This document shows, piece by piece, positions 58,172 through 64,000 of a DNA stretch of 64,000 nt (the stretch's first letter is position 1; every line of letters starts with the position of its first letter). The stretch comes from Phycisphaerales bacterium. Its GTDB lineage: Bacteria; Planctomycetota; Phycisphaerae; UBA1845. The notes below the pieces were generated by a model. That model did not search any database, had not been told where the DNA came from, and was given only the letters and a program-made list of their open reading frames with translations. The position numbers were made by a program, and so were the translations under genes. Where the stretch lies: the NCBI GenBank assembly GCA_020852275.1, contig JADZBE010000013.1, forward strand, positions 62,001 through 126,000. The letters run 5' to 3'.

Positions 58172-58243
58172 TCGCGCCGAACCACACGCCGTGATCGCGC
58201 CGAACCACGCTGGAACGCAGAAGGAATGACCCTTGGCGGGTGG

Positions 58244-58269
58244 CACGGGTCCGCAGCAGCGGACCCGTG
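58244..58269. repeat. Perfect 11-bp-arm hairpin CACGGGTCCGC-AGCA-GCGGACCCGTG
   Basis: Read directly; same family as 31650 and 54466. Confidence 0.8.
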
Positions 58270-58542
58270 TGGCCTTGGCAGCGGTCTCAGCCGGCAGGGA
58301 GCTTGCGTGTGTCAGGAGGCAACTCATTCTGCAATTCCACTGAGGCGCCGTGATCGCGCTGAACAACGAGCCGAGATCTCAGGGATCACGGTTTGACAGG
58401 AGGGTGAGTGACCGCGACCGCTTCGGTTCGTCGCAAAGATCGTCGCCAACGATCCTCGCGGCGAGCCGGGCGGCTCGCGGTTTTTCTGTCAGGTGCCCGC
58501 GAGGACCTCGGCATCGCGCGGGTGCCTCGGCGTGCGGCTCGG

Positions 58543-58578
58543 TGGGTGGCACGGTCTGGCATACTCGCCAGGCCGTGG
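58543..58578. repeat. GGTGGCACGGTCTGGCATACTCGCCAGGCCGTGG hairpin repeat
   Basis: Fourth copy of the CACGGTCTGGCGTACTCGCCAGGCCGTG family. Confidence 0.8.
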
Positions 58579-58762
58579 TTCGCTCCGGATGCATTTCGCG
58601 CCCGTCACCGCGCAAGCCAAACGTCCGCTTCTGCGAACCCGCGCCACCCAAGTTCGCGGACACTCCTTGAATGCGCCTGCGCTGCAGGAACGAACCGGAA
58701 GGCCATGCCCTCGTTGCACATCGAGGTGCAGCGCCTACCATGCGGTGCGGGGAGCCACGAGC

Positions 58763-59464
58763 ATGAATCCGACACGAACGGCGGCACAGATCGCCGCAGC
58801 GATTGACCACACCTTGCTCGCCGCGCATGCGACGACCGCGGAGATTGACAAGCTCTGCGACGAGGCGCGGGAGTTTGCGTTCTGCGCCGTCTGCATCAAC
58901 CCCGTCCACGTCGAGCGGGCGCGCCGCCGGCTGGAAGGCTCGAAGGTCGGCATCGCCACGGTCGTGGGGTTCCCGCTCGGGGCCAACCGACCGGACGTCA
59001 AGGCCGATGAGACGCGGCGGGCGGTGGATGACGGCGCGGACGAGATCGACATGGTGGTCGCATTGGGCCATCTGGTCGGCTCGGATGCGGCCTACGTGCG
59101 CAGGGACATCGAGGCCGTCTCAAGGGCGACGCACGAGGATGGTCGAGGACGCATCCTGAAGGTGATCCTCGAAACCAGTGCGTTGACGCCGGAGCAGATC
59201 ATCGTTGGCTGCCGCTGCGCCGCGGAGGGCGAGGCGGATTTCGTCAAGACCTCCACGGGGTTTCATCCCAGCGGCGGCGCGACGCTGGAAGCTGTTCGCC
59301 TGCTGCACCGACACGCCAGCCCGTTGAAGGTTAAGGCTTCAGGTGGCATCCGCGACCTCGCCTCGTTGCAGGCCATGCTCGACGCCGGCGCTTCCCGCAT
59401 TGGTACCTCTTCCGGCGTCAAGATCGTGCGGGAGGCGGCGGGAAACGGTCCGCGGAACGCGTGA
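58763..59464 (+). CDS. deoC: Deoxyribose-phosphate aldolase
   Basis: IAAAIDHTLL...VGFPLGANRPDVKADETRRAVDDGADEIDMVVALG...LKVILETSAL...FVKTSTGFHPSGGATLEAVRL...VKASGGIRD. Confidence 0.93.
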   Translation: MNPTRTAAQIAAAIDHTLLAAHATTAEIDKLCDEAREFAFCAVCINPVHVERARRRLEGSKVGIATVVGFPLGANRPDVKADETRRAVDDGADEIDMVVALGHLVGSDAAYVRRDIEAVSRATHEDGRGRILKVILETSALTPEQIIVGCRCAAEGEADFVKTSTGFHPSGGATLEAVRLLHRHASPLKVKASGGIRDLASLQAMLDAGASRIGTSSGVKIVREAAGNGPRNA

Positions 59465-59666
59465 CGCGGGGCCGGAAACGCAGGGGCGCCGACTCCGCCC
59501 CGTGCCGACACCTCGTGTCCACGATTCAGCCGTCGCCTCGGAACTTTCGCCTCATCCCCTTGGACATCCCAGCACCGAACGTGCTGGGCGACTATCGGAA
59601 TCCCCGATGAGGCACAAGTCGATCAGGCAGCGCTCGAGAACAAATCAAGCCTGTTCTGTCTTCGGA

Positions 59667-59755
59667 GACAGGATTTGCAGGATGAACAGGATGGACGCAT
59701 TCCCGCGGCCAAAGGCCCGAAACATCACCATCCTGTTCATGGAGTTCGTCCTGTC
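59667..59755. repeat. Imperfect inverted repeat of GACAGGAT...GAACAGGATGG type
   Basis: GACAGGATTTGCAGGATGAACAGGATGG (59667-59694) opposite CCATCCTGTTCATGGAGTTCGTCCTGTC (59728-59755). Confidence 0.75.
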
Positions 59756-60124
59756 CTTTTCGGAGTGTTCCTGTTGCTGCTCAGCGACGCACCATGCGGT
59801 TTCCGCCGCCGCGATCCGCTCGACCGCTGCGTTTGCCAACCCCCGGCGTGATCCTTACGATTCGTCTTTCTGCCGCGGTTTTGGCGTCGGCATCCCCGTC
59901 GCAACGGGGATGGCCAGGCTGGAATCTTTGCGGCCACGGAGGTTAGCGGCTTCAACGCCTCGGCGCTGGGGACCGATACACAGGAGAGGCGCGGGCGTTT
60001 GAGCGGGCGGGCAGCCGCAGTGCCGCGCCGGTTGCATTTCCACGCGGCGACGCCATGCGTTCGGACCTTGGGGCGGGGGATCGCCCAGGGAACTCGACGT
60101 CGCTTGGATCAGGAGCTTGCTTGC

Positions 60125-61381
60125 ATGAGTTCATCGTCAGCCAACGGATCGTTTTGTTTCTCCTCCGAGTGCGTCTCCATGGGGCACCCGGACAAGGTGG
60201 CCGACCAGCTCTCCGACGCGGTTCTCGACAGCCTGCTGAAGCACGATCCGGACGCGCGCGTGGCGGTCGAGTCGTTGGTGACGACGGGTCTGGTCGTGCT
60301 CGCGGGCGAGGTGACGGTGCACAACGAGGCGGCGATGCGCGCGCTCGGCGAGGCGGAGGAAACCGCGCGGGAGACGATCCGCCAGATCGGCTACGACGAC
60401 GCCACGTCGGGCTTCGACTACCGCAGTTGCGCCGTGGTGCGCACGTTGCACGCGCAGTCCGCGGACATCAGCCGCGGCGTCACCTCGGCGCACGACAAGG
60501 AAGAGGAGCAGGGCGCCGGCGACCAAGGGCTGATGTTCGGCTATGCCTGCGACGAGACCTCCAGCTTGATGCCGTTGCCGATCCATCTTTCGCGCCAGAT
60601 CATCGCCAAGCTGACCGATCTGCGCGAGCAGGGTGTGATCGACTGGCTGCGGCCGGACGCCAAGAGCCAGGTCTCCGTGGAGTATCGCGGGGACAAGGCC
60701 GTCGGGCTGCCCACGATCGTCCTTTCGACGCAGCACACGGAGGCGGCGCTGGACAAGCCGTCCGATCCGCAGTCGCTCATGTCGGAAGCCGCGCGGCGAA
60801 AACTCATTGCGGAGGTAATCCGCCCAGTGGTGATGAGCGAATGCCCGGCGCTGTGGTCCGACCGCATCCGATTTCACATCAATCCCACGGGGCGGTTCAT
60901 CATCGGCGGTCCGCACGGCGACAGCGGGCTGACCGGTCGCAAGATCATCGTGGATACCTACGGCGGCTGGGGGCGGCACGGGGGGGGGGCCTTCTCCGGC
61001 AAGGATCCCAGCAAGGTGGACCGCTCCGCCGCCTACATGGCGCGGCACATCGCCAAGAACGTCGTCGCCGCCGGGCTGGCGCGGCGCTGCGAGGTGCAGT
61101 TCGCCTACGCCATCGGCGTGGCCGAGCCGGTCAGCCTCTGGGTGGACACCTTCGGCACGAGTGACCTGTCCAACGAGCGGCTCGTGGAGATCATCCGCGA
61201 CGTGTTCCGCCCGCTCACGCCAAAGGGGATTATCAGCTACCTGAAGCTCAAGAGACCCATCTACCTTTCCACCGCGCGCTACGGACACTTCGGCCGCCAG
61301 GGCGACGGGCGGACGTGGGAGGAGACGAATCGCGCGGCGGACTTGAAGAGCGCGGCCAAGTCGATGGCGGTTCGCGCTTGA
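60125..61381 (+). CDS. metK: S-adenosylmethionine synthetase
   Basis: [24 protein letters not shown]...[16 protein letters not shown]...[31 protein letters not shown]. Confidence 0.96.
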   Translation: MSSSSANGSFCFSSECVSMGHPDKVADQLSDAVLDSLLKHDPDARVAVESLVTTGLVVLAGEVTVHNEAAMRALGEAEETARETIRQIGYDDATSGFDYRSCAVVRTLHAQSADISRGVTSAHDKEEEQGAGDQGLMFGYACDETSSLMPLPIHLSRQIIAKLTDLREQGVIDWLRPDAKSQVSVEYRGDKAVGLPTIVLSTQHTEAALDKPSDPQSLMSEAARRKLIAEVIRPVVMSECPALWSDRIRFHINPTGRFIIGGPHGDSGLTGRKIIVDTYGGWGRHGGGAFSGKDPSKVDRSAAYMARHIAKNVVAAGLARRCEVQFAYAIGVAEPVSLWVDTFGTSDLSNERLVEIIRDVFRPLTPKGIISYLKLKRPIYLSTARYGHFGRQGDGRTWEETNRAADLKSAAKSMAVRA

Positions 61382-61561
61382 CGAAACCACTGCCCGGGCG
61401 GGGGAGAAGTGATTTTGCTCCTGCTTGGACAGGTTGGAAGCAATGTAGGCCGCTTCCTGAGAGAGGCGAGTGGTTCAAGCCTCGCGAACAGCTCGAATAC
61501 CCGCTACCCGAGTACCCGAGTACCCGAGTACCCGAGCGAGCGAGAGAAAGCGAGCAGTCGT

Positions 61562-62713
61562 TCAAGACGCGCGGGCCACGGGCTGGTAGTAGCAGTCGCG
61601 CTGCTGCGGCTCCCAGCCGGCGTCGCGGATGAGGTGGCGGATGCGCTCCTCCGTCAGCTTGAACGTCGTGCCCGCGGCGGAGACGACGTTTTCCTCCATC
61701 ATCACCGAACCCATGTCGTTGGCGCCGTAGTAGAGCGCGAGCTGGCCGATCTTTTCGCCCTGTGTCACCCAGCTTGATTGCACGTTGGGGATATTGTCGA
61801 GGTAGAGTCGCGCGAGAGCGTTCATGCGCAGGTACTCGGCCGCGTCGGCGAGGACGAGGTGCTCTCCGTCCGGGACGCGCTTGCGGTCCGGCGGCGGCGG
61901 CTTAACCCGGCCCAGCGGCGTGCCGCCGGGTTGAAACGTCCAGCAGATGAACGCGGTGAATCCGCCGGTTTCGTCCTGCAGATCGCGGATGCGCCGCAGG
62001 TGTTCGATGCGATCCTCGACCGACTCGACGTGCCCGAACATCATGGTGATGCTGGTGCGCATGCCCAGCAGGTGCGCCTCGCGCATGACGGCAAGGTACT
62101 GCTGCGTGTTTGTCTTGCCCTGCGCGATGCGCTCGCGCACCCGGTCCACAAGGATTTCGCCGCCGCCGCCGGGGATGGTGTCCAGTCCCGCCTCGCGCAG
62201 CTCAAGCAGCACGTCGCGCACGGGCAGGTTGAAGATCTCGTGAAACGCCCATATCTCCGGCGGACTGAACGCGTGGACGTGGATGCGCGGGAAGTTCTTC
62301 TTGATGAACCGCAGCAGCTCCAGATACCACGAAAACGGCAGGATCTCAGCCGGCACCAGACCGCCTTGCATCAGCACCTGCGTCCCGCCGATCGCCTCCA
62401 GCTCTACGATCTTCCGCGCGACTTCGTCCAGCGAGAGCACGTAGCCTTCGGGCAGGTCGGTGCGTCCGGTTTTCATGCCCGGCGGATCGGCCTTGAAGTT
62501 GCAGAAGATGCAGCGCGCCGTGCACCAGTTGGCGTAGTTGATGTTGCGATCGACGACGTAGGTGCGGAACGGCTCGGGGTGGAGGCGCTGCGTGACGGCG
62601 TGCGCGCGGCGCCCCAGCTCGTGGATCGGGCAGTCGAAGTACAGGTCGCGCGCCTCCGCGTCGCGGATGCGCGCTCCGGTTGCGTTCGGCGGCGGAAGGG
62701 CGACGGCGGTCAT
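61562..62713 (-). CDS. mqnC: Cyclic dehypoxanthinyl futalosine synthase (MqnC), radical SAM
   Basis: YVVDRNINYANWCTARCIFCNFKADP...QVLMQGGLVP...LDTIPGGGGEILVDRVRERI. Confidence 0.9.
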   Translation of the reverse strand: MTAVALPPPNATGARIRDAEARDLYFDCPIHELGRRAHAVTQRLHPEPFRTYVVDRNINYANWCTARCIFCNFKADPPGMKTGRTDLPEGYVLSLDEVARKIVELEAIGGTQVLMQGGLVPAEILPFSWYLELLRFIKKNFPRIHVHAFSPPEIWAFHEIFNLPVRDVLLELREAGLDTIPGGGGEILVDRVRERIAQGKTNTQQYLAVMREAHLLGMRTSITMMFGHVESVEDRIEHLRRIRDLQDETGGFTAFICWTFQPGGTPLGRVKPPPPDRKRVPDGEHLVLADAAEYLRMNALARLYLDNIPNVQSSWVTQGEKIGQLALYYGANDMGSVMMEENVVSAAGTTFKLTEERIRHLIRDAGWEPQQRDCYYQPVARAS

Positions 62714-63498
62714 GCGAAGACAAGCTCCCGCTGCGGCTCGATGAGCCGGTGTTTCTTGGCCAGCTCCAGGAATCTCGCCATGCCTTCACGCGCCCGCGGC
62801 GTCAGCGTGAAGCGGAGGCGCTGCGTGAGGTATCGCTTCGCCACCGCCACCGGCCAGCCCATGTGCGGGCCGACCTGCTCGGCGATCTCCGCGGCGCGGC
62901 GCACGCCCTCGTCGCGCGCGGCGCTCAAGATCGCCGACAGCGGCGCGGCGTCAAAATCGCCGGGCGCCGCCCACACGGCGAACACGAACGGCAACCCGGT
63001 CAGCGTCTTCCATGCGGCGCCCAGGTCCGTCTCCGTGTCGAACACCGAGGGGCGTTGTGTCACGACCTTGTCACCGATGAGCAGCACGGCATGACTTTCC
63101 TGCGCGCCCGTCCCTTCCCACGGGGCAAGCTCCAGGTCCACGCCGTACATCTCGCGCCACAGCAGCCGCGCCAGCGCGACCGACGTGTGCGAATCGCCGT
63201 CCACGTGCAGGCGCGTGACGCGCTGCGGCGGGACGTTGGAGAACACGCGGACGGTCAGCGTCTCGCCGTCGCAGCCGATGCAGGCGTCGGAGAGGATGCG
63301 CCAGCTCCGCTGATACGTGAGCAAGTCAATGATCGGCACCAGCGCGGCGTCCACCTCGCCGCGCTCCAGCAGCCCCGCCAGCCGAGACGGAACATCCAGC
63401 CGCAGCTCCACGCGCGGGTCCGCCTCCAGCCCGCAGATCAGCGGGCGCGAGTTCAGAAACGACACTACGCCAAGCCGTTGTTTCCTGACTGCTGCCAT
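62710..63498 (-). CDS. mqnA: Chorismate dehydratase (MqnA)
   Basis: RLGVVSFLNSRPLICGLE...LERGEVDAALVPIIDLLT...GDSHTSVALARLLW; 4-bp overlap with mqnC. Confidence 0.88.
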   Translation of the reverse strand: MAAVRKQRLGVVSFLNSRPLICGLEADPRVELRLDVPSRLAGLLERGEVDAALVPIIDLLTYQRSWRILSDACIGCDGETLTVRVFSNVPPQRVTRLHVDGDSHTSVALARLLWREMYGVDLELAPWEGTGAQESHAVLLIGDKVVTQRPSVFDTETDLGAAWKTLTGLPFVFAVWAAPGDFDAAPLSAILSAARDEGVRRAAEIAEQVGPHMGWPVAVAKRYLTQRLRFTLTPRAREGMARFLELAKKHRLIEPQRELVFA

Positions 63499-64000
63499 TC
63501 GGTTCTCTTCAGCGGGCACGCTCCAGGGAGAGTCTCGCCACCTCCCCCTTTCGAAACGGTCCAGAGAGGGTGATTCCCCGGCGATCATCACCCACTTCGT
63601 AACTACGTCACGGGAGCGGAGTGGAGGATTGCACAACCCCGCTTCGACGATACGACCCAGTGCCGCCGCGTCGCAAGCCCACGTTCTTTTTTGAAAACAC
63701 GCGAGGCAGCCGGCGGCTCGCCGACGCATCCTGAATCCAGTACTTCTGCGACGTTCCCCGTTGCGCCCTTGGGCTTCGCCCCATATTGACCGGGCTGTCC
63801 CGATTCGCGGGCCACTGTACTCGAAATCGCAGCCAAGGGCCAAAAACCTGGCATCGCCGGCCAACGCGACGACCTCGCCGTGGAAACCGAAGACCTTCAC
63901 TCCTGACACCCACGCAGCCGGATCCCCATGTCCGCAGCGCCATCCTGCTGCTCGAAGCGAGCCTCCGTCCCCAGGATTTCCCGCTGCCCAACCGCAGAAT

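Noticed and set aside
56783-58366. 527-aa minus-strand ORF
   Set aside because: Antisense to the DUF4331 gene; no recognisable motifs.
59465-60124. SAM riboswitch upstream of metK
   Set aside because: No recognisable SAM-I/II/IV core sequence.
63608-63991. Overlapping ORFs at the right edge
   Set aside because: No domain signal on either strand and truncated by the window; coding status cannot be judged.

Overview
The window is about 64 kb of GC-rich bacterial chromosome. Gene content (DUF1501, DUF4159, C-x2-CGYxLxGL zinc ribbon, ECF/ChrR, many secreted beta-propeller proteins, futalosine menaquinone genes) and dense palindromic intergenic repeats suggest a planctomycete, possibly Phycisphaerae-like; this is inference only. 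Recognisable genes: fabZ-like dehydratase, mreB with an unusual upstream partner pair, iscX, ResB/CcsA cytochrome c assembly, rtcB and a distant archease, a MazF-type toxin with a DUF104-like antitoxin, moaA, CPBP-like membrane protein, hsp20, YceH-like, hisG/hisD/HisB-like, thioredoxin-like, an IS4-type transposase remnant, an EF-G, ACT protein, TlyA/FtsJ-like methyltransferase, M28 peptidase, citrate synthase, a very long FliD, tRNA-Ala(TGC), ECF sigma with ChrR-type anti-sigma next to DUF4331, deoC, metK, mqnC and mqnA. No CRISPR array, prophage or obvious defence island was seen. The most noteworthy signals are: (i) a composite repeat made of heptad CATTCGC arrays plus a CTTGCGTGAGGGGTTCTGAT hairpin, at four loci, that reads into the ends of hisD and yceH-like genes; (ii) several other interspersed hairpin families; (iii) a Cys-bounded C-terminal module apparently shared by Kelch, FG-GAP and WD40 secreted proteins; (iv) a candidate structured ncRNA at about 48.33-48.52 kb; (v) a consensus sigma-54 promoter upstream of citrate synthase and a sigma-28-like -10 upstream of fliD; (vi) G/C homopolymer tracts of 9-10 inside metK, moaA, resB and fliD. 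All homology calls are from reading the translations; no database search was run.
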